NCBI GenBank assembly: GCA_015179025.1
Contig: WHUX01000513.1
Location: 1 to 21,561, forward strand
Length of the DNA stretch: 21,561 nucleotides
Reading direction: 5' to 3'
Origin: Terfezia claveryi
Taxonomy: Eukaryota > Ascomycota > Pezizomycetes > Pezizales > Pezizaceae
The notes under the pieces are model-generated. The model did not search any database and was not told the origin of the DNA. It worked only from the letters and a program-made list of their open reading frames with translations. Shown here in pieces: positions 1 through 9,889 of the stretch. Position 1 is the first letter of the stretch; every line of letters starts with the position of its first letter. The position numbers were made by a program, and so were the translations under genes.

Positions 1-480
1 AGCTGGTGTTATTCAAAAGGCAAGCCTTAACAAGGTCATACTTTCAAGACCTGTCGAGCTCTCAAAGAGCACAACTCCTTCAAACTTGGCGCCCAAAACC
101 CTCCTCGTTCTGGTAAGAAGATAGTTCCATATTGAGCAGCAACAGCTTAACAACTTTTTAACGATTCAGATAATGGCGTTGCCATAATGGTCAAAGTTGT
201 CCCATCTTCTCTCCAGATTTCTCCCTTCTCTAAACACTCTAGTGTACTGACTAACTACACTATATATGAGGTATAGATCCTTGATACAGGTGCTTCTTAT
301 TATATCACCACTGATTTGTCTCATCTTCAAGAACCCACACAGTGCCAAACAGGCCTAACTATTGGTGGAGGAAGAGTGATGTGGGCTACACATCAAGGGA
401 AAGTTTCATTGAATATTGAAGTTGCTGGAAGTGTGATCTGCATTACTCTCTCTTATGTTTTATATGTACAGGATTGGAAT
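1..480 (+). pseudogene. Ty1/copia gag end and aspartic protease, broken
   Basis: This is the upstream visible piece of a copia Gag-Pol polyprotein; its start lies outside the window. One frame (codons starting at 1, 4, 7...) gives a gag zinc-knuckle tail near 35-60 (GHTFKTC, the H and last C of a CCHC knuckle). It then gives the retroviral-type aspartic protease, with active-site ILDTGAS at about 277-297, ending in VLYVQDWN just before 480. The protease would cut the polyprotein inside the particle. In-frame stops are TGA 133-135, TAA 148-150 and TAG 274-276; the last replaces what is normally a Trp before LDTGA. No frameshift is needed across the piece. The frame resumes at 11797 after a nested insertion. 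Family identity is confident; the exact subfamily is not known. Confidence 0.85.
476..480. repeat. Target site duplication GGAAT, left copy
   Basis: GGAAT immediately precedes the inserted LTR; the matching copy is at 11792-11796, right after the LTR end CTCAACA. A 5-bp duplication is usual for copia integration and brackets the whole nested insert 481-11791. Confidence 0.8.
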
Positions 481-682
481 TATTAAAAAACGCGTTCAAA
501 TGCTCTCTCTTACACCACAAATCACATACACATGCATTATTCATTCCTAATTACATTCCACCACATGTCAAATCATGTGCTTCATACTTACATAGATTAA
601 GTATTTCCATATGCTTTTCACATGCATAACTCTATTGTTAGTTATGTTATTTATGCTCTAATAACTGTGTTTTAGCTCTATT
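481..682 (+). mobile_element. Copia-type solo LTR, 5' part (U3)
   Basis: This is the first 202 bases of an LTR whose remainder is at 11350-11791; a gypsy element splits it. The left edge is set by the GGAAT duplication and the right edge by the CTATT duplication of the gypsy insert. The LTR begins TATT where a canonical LTR begins TG, so a G-to-A change at position 482 is likely. The visible LTR totals about 644 bp without the insert. No internal copia sequence belongs to it, so it is a solo LTR. Confidence 0.75.
678..682. repeat. Target site duplication CTATT, left copy
   Basis: CTATT abuts the gypsy LTR start TGTCA at 683. The second copy is 11345-11349, directly after the other LTR end GTGACA. 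The perfect 5-bp pair defines the outer ends of the gypsy insertion. Confidence 0.85.
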
Positions 683-2145
683 TGTCATGGGGGCCCTATT
701 GACTGATAGCGCTCTTGCGACTATTAGGACGGCCGTAATTTCCTGCTGCAACGATATCTATTCCGCAACACAGAATATCAATCCTATAGCAGTAAAGTTT
801 AGTCCAACAGTAGTTCCTCATGATGGATCTTATTTCGCAACACAAAATAAATCCTATGTCGCTTAAACATAAAGTTAACTCAAGACTTAGAACTTTGTTG
901 GCTTCGTATACTCGAGGTGCTCTTGCTTTCGAATACTCGCTGGTAGTAGAATGAATTCAACTGGAACTACTTGCACTATTTATATCCCGCGGTGTTCGTA
1001 GATATTCTTATGATGAAAATATTTTTATAAAACGCAGGCCTACCTGTCACCTTGGAATTTCTTCCTAAGTGTTATGCCATCCACACCTTTGTTAATGCAG
1101 TTGCTATCTGCACTCGTTGTTACAGGTTACTAACCCGAACGTAGAGAATATTCCCATGTCTGCATGTTATATGTACTTCGCTTATAGCTCGCTTATCCCA
1201 TTAAAGAATTCTTATCCGAGACAACTAAATTCAATTCCAGATACGTTACCAATCCCCGATACTATCGAATTACCATCCGACAATATCCGAACGCATCTAA
1301 TTATGTTTCCGGCAGTATTCACTTAATAGTGTCTAGTATCCATTGAAAATAATTTTCAACTGCACATAACTCTATGAATAGAGAACCGTGGGTCACAAGT
1401 AGATTACCATTGGAAAGGTATCAACGCATAGAAGATTATAGAATCTTAGTTTATCACAATACCCAAATTATTCACAGAGTTATTACCAATAATAATTAAA
1501 CTTCCTCATGGACCTATATGACCATATTAAAAGTCTTATATCTCCATGAGTTTAACTCCGATCATAAAAAGGATTGCAGAAATGGAATCAGGACGAAGAG
1601 TAGGCCTAGATAGAACCTTGAAACATTAAATTCGGAGAACTTTATGTTTTGGCCCTACCTTTGGCCTCTGTCTTGGGCGCACTCCCTTATAGTGTCACCG
1701 GACGCACTTTGGTCTAAAGTGCGCCCTCGGTCCTTCATTTTTTTAGTTATTTTTACCGAAATATTTTCCTGCAGTTCAGGGTAATAATTCAATATTCAGG
1801 GTAACGCCAAGACTTCAGGGTAACAGCTAATATAGCTAGCATATATATGCATATAGTCAGCATATTAATCTGAGTATAACTATTGAACCGTTAATCGGAT
1901 TCTTATGAAACTTAAACCGTAGCTCCCTCAAGGGTCTATGGACGTTCCATAAGAGTCTTAACCATCTAAGATAATTATAAACCACTCCGAGGTTCATACC
2001 CGTTTCATATACTTAACTCTTATAGATAAGTATTAGAAACGTTTGCACCATACTGCTAAGAGTGTACCTAGAGTTCATATAGATTCTAGGGTCGTTCTAT
2101 AAGGGCCCAAGTACCTTTGGTAGGGCTGGATGTTACCTCGTGACA
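683..2145 (-). repeat. Gypsy 3' LTR (copy A), 1463 bp
   Basis: On the plus strand it starts TGTCATGGGGGCCC and ends CCTCGTGACA, so it has the short terminal inverted repeat TGTCA(C)...GTGACA. It matches 9890-11344 throughout in the same orientation and 5480-6941 in inverted orientation. The TATA box TATAAATA reads on the minus strand at 977-984, placing the likely start of R roughly 30 bases further along the minus strand. Three TTCAGGGTAA motifs lie at 1775, 1795 and 1814. Several terminal CpGs seen in copy C are TpG or TpA here. Confidence 0.92.
977..984 (-). promoter_or_regulatory. TATA box of gypsy LTR copy A
   Basis: TATAAATA on the minus strand, in the context GGGATATAAATAGTGC, is the same in all three LTR copies (6640-6647 plus strand in B, 10182-10189 minus strand in C). 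Its place near the gag-proximal end of the LTR suits the U3/R boundary. Promoter activity is inferred. Confidence 0.55.
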
Positions 2146-2158
2146 GTGCCTCCCCCTT
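2146..2158 (-). promoter_or_regulatory. Polypurine tract of the gypsy element
   Basis: The minus strand reads AAGGGGGAGGCAC directly before the 3' LTR start TGTCACG. This is the expected position for the RNase H-resistant primer of plus-strand DNA synthesis. It fixes the 3' LTR boundary and the minus orientation of the element. Confidence 0.7.
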
Positions 2159-2159
2159 A

Positions 2160-2181
2160 AGGTTCTTGTCTGCAAGAACCT
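2160..2181. repeat. Perfect hairpin next to the polypurine tract
   Basis: AGGTTCTTG and CAAGAACCT form a perfect 9-bp stem with a 4-base loop (2160-2168 and 2173-2181), abutting the polypurine tract. It may fold in the element RNA; no role is known to me. Confidence 0.6.
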
Positions 2182-2388
2182 AATTGATCATGCAATCAGA
2201 ATCATTATTGCTACTAACAACAATAGATGGGGCTTGAGGACCAGTCCTCATATACAACAGCCAAAACATAGCTGCGTACGTCTCTTTGCACCCCTGGGAC
2301 AATATGGCACAAGAAATACAGGTAAAACAAAAACGTAAAGATAATTCAAAAAACCTAATGCCTAATAATAGGAAAAAAAGAAAAATCC
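2182..2388 (-). other. Gypsy 3' untranslated stretch
   Basis: About 200 bases lie between the integrase stop and the hairpin/polypurine tract. I see no conserved protein motif in any frame, only A/T-rich non-coding sequence of the element. Confidence 0.5.
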
Positions 2389-3690
2389 TCACAAGATAAT
2401 ATCAGGGTCCCGAGGCTTACGAGGATTATTCAGATGGAATTTTCGAATTAAATCAGCCGCTCCATCCTTCAGGTTCTCATATGGTTCCCATGTGTCGTCA
2501 TCAGGACCGTAACCCTTCCAAGAGACTAAATACATAACCCATCCCTTCCTGAGCTCACTCGTCCTAACCTTTTCTACCTGGTATTCCGATTCTTCGAGGT
2601 CGACTAGAGGGGGTGTTGGTGAGCGTCTGCCGGCAATCGTGTTAAGGTGGTAGGGTTCCAACAAACTAATATGAAAAACTGGGTGAGTTTTGCCTGTACT
2701 TTGGGGAAGCTCTAACTCATAGGCATAAGTGCCAATAAGCCATTTAATTCTAAACTTCCCTCGTAACTTATAGTTAAGCTTCTTGGTCGGACGCCTTGTT
2801 TTGATGTTCTTTGCGTTGACCATGACCCAATCTCCTACTTTGAATGTCGGTTCCTTCTCTGCTACCTTGAGATTATAATATTTGGACATCCGGTCCTGCG
2901 CTGCCTTCATGTTCTCCCTCATAGCCTCCCTCATTGCGTCCAAGGTTTCGACTATCTTAACTGCCTTAGGGTTGTTCGATTCAGTTGAGGCTTCGATTGG
3001 GTTCTGGAAATTATTTTCTGGGTGTTGAGCGTATGCGGCAAAGAATGGTGTGAGTTTGGTACTAGAATGGACAGTGTTATTATAACAGAACTCGGCAAAT
3101 GGTAATAACTCGACCCAGTCATCCTGATCCCAACAGCAATACGTCCGTAGATAATGCTCAAGGGTCTGGTTGACTCGTTCAGTTTGACCATCAGTCTGGG
3201 GGTGATATGCCGAGGACTTATCCAACTCAACTCCTAATAACCGCATTACCTCCATCCAAAACGAACTTGTAAACACCGAATCCCGATCCGAAACAACCCT
3301 CTTTGGTAATCCATGCAGCCTCCAAACCTCCTTGACAAATATCCCAGCCAACTCTTTTGCCTTCCGGTTCTTTAAAGGAATGAAATGGACATCTTAGTAA
3401 ACCTATCAACAATAACCCAGATCTGATTATACCCTTTGACTGGTGGTAAATCAGTGATGAAATCCATCGAAATGTGTTCCCACGGCCTATAGGGGATTGG
3501 AAGAGGTACGAGCTTGCCATATTTCTTGTGTCTTGCTGTCTTGTTTCTTTGGCAAGCATCGCATGTGCGAACGTAGTTTCGTACCCAGTCTTCCATGTTA
3601 GGCCAGTAGTAATTTCGTTTCATAGCTCGAGGGTTTTGTCACGTCCGAAATGACCTGCAACTTTAGCATCATGACTGGAAAGCCACTTTC
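2389..3690 (-). pseudogene. Gypsy integrase with C-terminal chromodomain, frameshifted
   Basis: This part of pol inserts the cDNA into chromosomes. Read on the minus strand it has a zinc-binding HHCC region: histidines around 3680-3650 (SSHDAKVAGHFG), then a frameshift near 3630-3650, then CDACQRNK. The catalytic core follows: D in [10 protein letters not shown] in VVSDRDSVF, and E in QTDGQTERVNQTLEH. All three DDE residues are present. The C-terminal end holds a chromodomain (YQVEKV, VSWKGY, DDTWEPYENL) with its aromatic residues retained, which in this clade guides insertion to marked chromatin. A second frameshift lies near 3387-3392, after DRFTKMS. The final frame, 3351 to 2389, is open. 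The stop is followed by a 3' UTR and the polypurine tract. Confidence 0.9.
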
Positions 3691-3792
3691 AACTTAAGGG
3701 ATTGTTGTCAGGTATATATAGGCGACGTTCATAGGTTACCATGTCATCTTCTAAACCGTAATGATCGAGTCCAGGATACTCCTTGCCAAACT

Positions 3793-4470
3793 TCAACACT
3801 TCCGAATCCCTAACCACTTGTCGTCCTTGAGGCCAGCCTCTTGGATCTCCTTCGACCAACTTGATTCTTCTGTTTGTGAGGCCTTCACTGCCATAATGCG
3901 GCGCGTTACTAGACTCTCCTCACTTGTTCCAGTTGAATTGACCAGGCTTGAACATCCGAATCGTGTGGTCCTGCTTCTCTCCCCTCCTTCGAGGTCAGGA
4001 TCAACCTGACGAGAAAGCGCATCTGCTTTGCCATTTTTATCACCTGGGCGGTAGATGATTCTAAAATTAAATTGGCTTAGTATTTCCGCCCATCTGGCCT
4101 GCCTTCGATTGAGTATCTTAGTGGAATTAAAGTACTCAAGGTTCTTGTGATCCGTATACACAATTATCTCCTCCGGGCACCCATGAGAAAATGTCTCCAT
4201 TCTGGAAACAATTGACAATTACGACCATTCTTTATCATGGACATCGTAATTAAGTTCTGCTGGGATAAGCGTTTCGAATAGTATGCTACTGGGTGCCAAC
4301 GACCATCTGGTTCTTTTTGGGATAGAATACCAGCTTTGCTAGATCAGACGATCTGTCTCGATCATTTTTGGTCGTTCTGGGTGATAATGGCATAGTATCG
4401 GAGCGGTGTGAACCTATATTTCAACTCATCGAAGGCCTGTTGACACTGCTGTGTCCAGTTCCAGGAACTC
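3793..4470 (-). pseudogene. Gypsy RNase H domain, decayed
   Basis: This pol domain degrades the RNA strand during reverse transcription. The open stretch 4218 to 3793 shows the typical second half: [28 protein letters not shown], then [17 protein letters not shown]. The first half, 4470-4218, is recognisable only in pieces (GRWHPVAYYSKRLS) spread over different frames, so it has at least one indel. Between this domain and integrase (3690-3793) is a short tether with scattered similarity. It is neighboured by RT upstream and integrase downstream, in the Ty3/gypsy order. Confidence 0.85.
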
Positions 4471-4479
4471 CATTGTGCG

Positions 4480-5479
4480 TTAGTGTCTGAATCGGCAAAG
4501 CCAAACTACTAAAGCCTTGAATAAACCGGCGATAGAAATTAGCAAATCCAATAAACCTCTGCACTTCTTTGACGTTCCGAGGAGCCTGCCAGGCGAGGAT
4601 GTCCTCGACTTTCTTCTGCCCATTTGTATCCCCTTTGTACCTACTTTAAATCCCACGAATTCAACTTCTGGGACATGGAAGATACACTTGTCTATGTTGA
4701 CACAAAGGTTATTCTCCGTTAGTTTCTGCAGCACCCAACGGACGAGCTCGACATGTTCTTCCTCTGTTTGGGTATAAATGAGGATATCATCAATATATAC
4801 AACTATTCCTCGGTCAATTCGTTCCGATAGAATATTGTTAACATGTCGCTGGAAAACAGATGGGCATTAGTTAGCCCAAAAGGCATAACCGTATATTCGT
4901 ATAAGCCATATCTTGTCTTGAATGCTGTTTTCCACTCGTCTCCGGCTGCTATTCTGAGTAGGTTAAACCCGAGTTTGAGATCGAGTTTGGAGAAAACCTG
5001 TGAAGTACCAACTTGTTCCATTAGGGTAGTCATAAGTGGTAGGGGATACTTGTCTTTTTTGGTTATGGCATTGAGCCCTCTATAGTCTACGACTATTCTG
5101 AGCTTGCTATTTGGCTGTTTGGCGAAGAATATAGGAGCGCCAGCACTGCTTTTGCTCGGTCTTATCTTGCCGGTTCGGAGCATCTCATCTAGGTATTCTT
5201 TGAGAAGCTCCAATTCATCAGGGGAGAGGGGGTATAGTTTTCCTGACGGGGGACTCTTTCCTTCTTCTAACTCAATTGTCATGTCTTGTGGACCGTGCGT
5301 GGGAAGGGCGGATTGCAACTCCTTTCCAAAGAATTTTACAAAATCCCTGTACTGTTTGGCAATCGATCGCAAGTTCATGGATATTTTCAGTCGCTGTTAT
5401 TTTCATAACCTTGCGAACGTCTCCATTAGCGAACTTCTGATATCCATTCCCATTTCAATTAATCCGACATATTGAGTTC
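4480..5479 (-). pseudogene. Gypsy reverse transcriptase, frameshifted
   Basis: This RNA-directed DNA polymerase copies the element. From 5378 down it gives the upstream region (FFGKELQSALPTHGP), LRIVVDYRGLNAITKK, FSKLDL, then YTVMPFGLTNA. A one-base loss near 4868 shifts frame before FQRHVNN. Catalytic VVYIDDILIYT is intact near 4800-4770. The thumb region ([18 protein letters not shown]) follows in the frame 4734-4480, with another frameshift near 4610 before the [13 protein letters not shown] region. Bases 5379-5479 encode an upstream linker (TQYVGLIEMG) with stops and at least one frame change. The domain is cut off upstream by the inverted LTR at 5480. Confidence 0.9.
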
Positions 5480-6941
5480 TGTCACGGGGTGACATCCAGC
5501 CCTACCAAAGGTACTTGGGCCCTTATAGAACGACCCTAGAATCTATATGAACTCTAGGTACACTCTTAGTAGTGTGGTGCAAACGTTTCTAATACTTATC
5601 TATAAGAGTTAAGTATATGAAACGGGTATGAACCTCGGAATAGTTTATAATCATCCTAGATGGTTAAGACCCTTATGGAACGTCCATAGACCCTTGAGGG
5701 AGCTACGGTTTAAGTTTCATAAGAATCCGATTAACGGTTCAATAGTTATACTCAGATTAATATGCTGACTATATGCATATATATGCTAGCTATATTAGCT
5801 GTTACCCTGAAGTCTTGGCGTTACCCTGAATATTGAATTATTACCCTGAACTGCAGGAAAATAATTCGGTAAAAATAACTAAAAAAATGAAGGACCGAGG
5901 GCGCACCTTAGACCAAAGTGCGTCCGGTGACACTATAAGGAAGTGCGCCCAGGACAGAGGCTAAAGGTAGGGCCAAAACATAAAGTTCTCCGAATTTAAT
6001 GTTTCAAGGTTCTATCTAGGCCTACTCTTCGTCCTGATTCCATTTCTGCAATCCTTTTTATGATCGGAGTTAAACTCATGGAGATATAAGACTTCTAATA
6101 TGGTCATATAGGTCCACGAGGAGGTTTACTTATTATTGGTAATAACTCCGTGAATAATTTGGGTATAGCGATAAACTAAGATTCTATAATCTTCTATGCG
6201 TCGATACCTTTCCAATGGTAATCTACTTGTGACCCACGGTTCTCTATTCATAGAGTTATGTGCAGTTGAAAATTATTTTCAATGGACACTAGACACTATT
6301 AAGTGAATATTGCCGGAAACATAATTAAATACCTTTGGATATTGTCGGATGGTAATTCGATAGTATCGGGGATTGGTAACGTATCTGGAATTGAATTTAG
6401 TTGTCTCGCATAAGAATTCTTTAATGGGATAAGCGATCTATAAGCGAAGTACGTATAACATACAGACATGGGAATATTCTCTACGTTCGGGTTAGTAACC
6501 TGTGACAATGAGTGCAGATAGCAACTGCATTAACAAAGGTGTGGATGGCATAACACTTAGGAAGAAATTCCAAGGTGACAGGTAGGCCCGCATTTTATAA
6601 AATATTTTTATCATAAGAATATCTACGAACACCGCGGGATATAAATAGTGCAAGTAGTTCCGGTTGAATTTATTCTACCACCAGCGAGTATTCGAAAGCA
6701 AGAGCACCTCGAGTATACGAAGCCTACAAAGTTCTAAGTCTTGAGTTAACTTCACGTTCAAGCGACATAGGATTTATTTTGTGTTGCGAAATAAGATCTG
6801 TCGTGAGGGACTATAGTTGGATTGAACTTTACTGCTATAGGATTGATATTCTGTGTTGCGGAATAGATATCGTTGCGGCAGCAAATTACGGCCGTCCTAA
6901 TAGTCGCAAGAGCGCTACCAGTCAATAGGGCCCCCGTGACA
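5480..6941 (+). mobile_element. Extra gypsy LTR (copy B), inverted inside the element
   Basis: This 1462-bp LTR runs TGTCACGGGGTGAC... to ...CCCCCGTGACA and is collinear with copies A and C but in the opposite orientation. It falls between the protease and RT parts of pol, splitting them. No internal element sequence or second like-oriented LTR accompanies it, so it behaves as a solo LTR. Its flanks (AGTTC at left, GCAAG at right) do not match, so no target duplication is visible. That leaves simple insertion followed by LTR-LTR recombination unproven. A TATA box TATAAATA lies at 6640-6647. Confidence 0.9.
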
Positions 6942-7536
6942 GCAAGTACTTCGTCAAAATTAGTGAAATCAGTAACCTCCTCGATTTCCAACGATCTTTT
7001 TAGCTCGAGTCCATAAGGAGTGGTGACCCGTAGCTTATCACAATTGGCTTTAATCCAATCCATCCCCAAAATGAGTAGAAGACCTGGTTCGAGGCATGCA
7101 ACCTCGGTTACCAGGTCAAGAGTTTTGTTTCGTCCCGATCTTGCATCTGGGACCTCCATTTGCAGGTTCTGAACCTGCACTGTGCCAACCTCTTGAGAAT
7201 CGAGCCGTCGGCGCTCTCTAATCTCAGTCTTTTCTCCCTCTTAACCCAAGGCAGCATCATCTGTTCAACAAAAGAAGAATCAAAAATCGTGGCTTCTGCG
7301 CCAGTATCAACCAAAGCATTAATGGAAATTTCGCGTTTATTTCCTCCGTACATCCGAGATAACTTAACAGAGATAAGAAATTTCAGTCCTTCACGCTTCA
7401 ATACCTTTGCACCCGATTTTCCTACCAAAAAGAGATCCTTAATTCCATCCAATGAAATATCCGGCACCGCCACCTTTCGTGGTCTTTTTTCGAGTATGCC
7501 AATATGAGGAGCCACCTCATCATCAGCTTTTCTTTA
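6942..7536 (-). pseudogene. Gypsy aspartic protease, frameshifted
   Basis: This polyprotein-processing protease reads, on the minus strand from about 7512, a lead-in (PHIGILEKRPRKV), then the active site INALVDTGAEATIFD near 7325-7285. A frame change near 7190-7160 follows, and then ILGMDWIKANCDKLRV, the second conserved protease block. It ends at the inverted LTR (6941). An in-frame TAA (7534-7536) separates it from the upstream linker. The active-site Asp-Thr-Gly is intact. Beyond the LTR edge the open frame runs about 60 codons into antisense LTR sequence, which I treat as chance. Confidence 0.85.
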
Positions 7537-7755
7537 TGTCCCTTTTTTTGCGTTTTTATTTGATAAAGAAAGAGAAGAAATAGCAGAAGAAGACAAATTG
7601 CGAGAAACAGAACTAATCAAAACAGGGTCAATATCCATAGATTCCCCTTCATGTTCCTCCTTCCAACTGCCAACAGAGATACCATTCCTTATAACAGAAA
7701 CAGAAAACCAATCTTGCGAGACTATCCGACCCGACGTACTAGATAGCCCGCATCC
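7537..7755 (-). pseudogene. Gag-protease linker in the gag frame
   Basis: Between the TAG that ends the main gag frame (7756-7758) and the TAA at 7534-7536 the same frame is open for about 73 codons: LSSTSGRIVSQDWF, then a Ser-rich stretch (SSVSRNLSSSAISSLSLS). Gag, this linker and protease therefore share one frame, with only stop codons between them. This suggests that the ancestral element made one continuous Gag-Pol polyprotein, or used stop readthrough. Confidence 0.65.
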
Positions 7756-9838
7756 CTAACAGTCCGAATTTTCCCCATAATCCAACTCATCCTCACTAAC
7801 AATATGCCCAAACTGAACTTCAAGTGGCGCTAGTACAGCTGCTCCTGCAGACACTGTGGCCACTTTCTTTGCCTCCTCTTTTCCTTTTCCCTTTCCCTTT
7901 ACCTTTGACTCATCTGTAACCTTCCAACCAATTGAACAGTCACCCATCATGTGAGTTTTGTCCCCACACTTGATGTACTGTCCATCCTTTTTCCGAGCCT
8001 GTTGCATTGCATATGTGACTTTGTCTTGACCAGGCTCTTTTTCCTTCTTAGAAGAAGTATCAGACTTGGGCTTGGATTTGGCATTGGGCTTGGTTTTTGC
8101 CTTCTGCTTTGGTTTGGTGATCCGATCTTTGAGATTGTCGGATTTCTTTTCGGTAGTCTTAGGGGTATTGGGTACCTCCTTTTTCGCACCAGCAGCCTGT
8201 TCTTTTTGACGGAACTGGCTTTGTGCATGTGCCTCCCTAACCTTCTCGTACTCAACCTGAGACCCAGCATTTGCGATAGCCTGGAAGCACATTTCTGTAC
8301 TAGCAGGTACCTTATCTAGAATGTCTTTGTCAGTACTGACTCGGACCATATGGGCCCGAGTCTCAGGCTGAATTGCACTAATCAGGTGCTACCAGAGCTG
8401 TTCCCGTAGTAGTTCCGCTACCAACTGGTGAACCCTGACACGAGCGATGAAATCTTTCATCAACTCACCTTTTTTCTGGAACTCCTTCTGAAGGGAGACC
8501 TTCGCATCCCGCTTCTCATGCTGGTTCTGGTGTGCGTTTATGAATTCATTTAAAGACATTAAACGTGTCCCATTCAATCCATCCGGAGTTGAGTCTGGTG
8601 TACGCTTGTGTTGGTTTGCGTAGTACCAAGTGCTCGCACCTCCTGTAAGTAGATCCGCTACGAACAGGATTTTTTCACTATGAGTAGAATATGTCAGGGC
8701 ATGCGTTCAAAGGTGTGGTCTACCTTCATTAGGAACTCCTTCAGCTTGCTTGAAGTTCCATCGAACTTCGGAGGTAGGGGAGGTTTCGAGGTTCTTTTTT
8801 TCAGAAAGAACTCGAGTTTTCTTTTGTGGAGGAGGTGATGGTGGAGGCGGAGGAGGTGGTACTGGACCAGTCCTAGTACCACGTATGATGAAATCTTCAA
8901 TATCATCATCAATTGATCGAGTGCGTTTCGGTGGACGTTGTTGACTGAGTGGTTGCTCTTGTAGGTCTTTGAGCTTCCTTTTGTGAGTCTGGATCCGACG
9001 AGAGAGTTCTTCTACGGATTCTTTATTAGTCTCACAGCTGCGAATGCGATCATCTTGCTCTTGCTTGATCGCCTTCTGTGTCCATTCATGGAGTTTGACA
9101 ACATTGCTTTGATACCATCAAACTCTACTTTAGCCGCATCAACTATCGCCTCTGTTCCTGCTTAAGCTTCTTGCTTAGTTCCTCCCATTGTTTTTCTAAG
9201 GCCTCACTGATAGATACAGTTAAACGCTTAACTGCATCCTCTTGTCCTTCTGTTTGACCTTTTAATGCTGCTACTTCTTCGGTGACCTGCTGTCGTAATA
9301 ACTTTAGGTCTTCATATGTAGCCATTGCTCCTTCAAAAATAACCCTATGTGCGTCTTGGGCTTCTTTCAGGAGGCTTGCTTGAGCATTTAAACCTCTCGT
9401 AAGGTCTGCAATCTCCGCTCGTTGCCGTCAAATTCGATTGATCCATCTCTAACAATTCGAGCCAATAATTGGTCATATTCTTCTTGGCTTAAACTTGGTC
9501 GAGACAGTCGTGTGGGACGTGTGGTGCTGGGTGGGACGTCGTGATGATGTGTTACTGGCTGTTCGATGAGGAGGCCTTCGGGAAGGTTGTCCAAATCGTT
9601 CTAATAAGCCAGGTGGGAATGTGGTTAGCTCATCTGGAGAGTATATAGGGTGTCTTGAGGATTCCATCCCTCGGGATAGAATATCCTCCATTGGGATATC
9701 AATAAGGTCATCTTCCGTATCTGTATCAGATTGAGGAAGATTGTGTGGTCTTTGTATGATGGCACGGGGTGTGACATCTGGGAATGTAAGGGGTTGGTAG
9801 GGCTGGCGAGGCCCTCTTGGTGTCTGTGAACTAGACAT
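7756..9838 (-). pseudogene. Gypsy gag, broken by frameshifts and stops
   Basis: This is the structural Gag of the retrotransposon, which forms the particle. The likely start is the ATG at 9838-9836 (MSSSQTPRGP), about 50 bases after the LTR; an ATG 21 bases upstream is also in frame. In order: a Pro/Ser/Thr-rich acidic N-terminus, a predicted coiled coil near 9325-9143 (MATYEDLKLLRQQV...), a poly-proline run near 8840, and the capsid-like retrotransposon gag domain near 8712-8390 (LLTGGASTWYYANQ, LNEFINAHQNQ). A Lys-rich basic region follows, and then a zinc knuckle near 7985-7940 that lacks its first Cys (YIKCGDKTHMMGDC). Breaks include frame changes near 9500-9600, 9330-9390, 8910-9140 and 8700, and TAG at 8389-8391. 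Confidence 0.85.
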
Positions 9839-9889
9839 GATTTGAGAGTATAATAGCAAATGATAACAGAATCACTGGCTACAAAGTAA
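9839..9889 (-). other. Gypsy leader / primer-binding region
   Basis: About 50 bases lie between the 5' LTR and the gag start, where the primer-binding site must be. On the minus strand the first bases after the LTR are TTACTTTGTAGCCAGTG. I cannot assign a tRNA from this alone. Confidence 0.5.

Noticed and set aside
1117..1326. 69-codon frame in gypsy LTR A, present also in LTR B (6299-6508)
   Set aside because: It is antisense to the element. In LTR C it is broken by a one-base deletion near 10420. Its similarity follows from LTR homology alone.
1775..1824. TTCAGGGTAA resembling telomeric TTAGGG
   Set aside because: Only three spaced copies are present, not a tandem TTAGGG run, and they are conserved as part of the LTR.
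6758..6941. Open frame running from gypsy protease into LTR B
   Set aside because: The extension is antisense LTR sequence reached only because of the insertion; it is not a native protein end.
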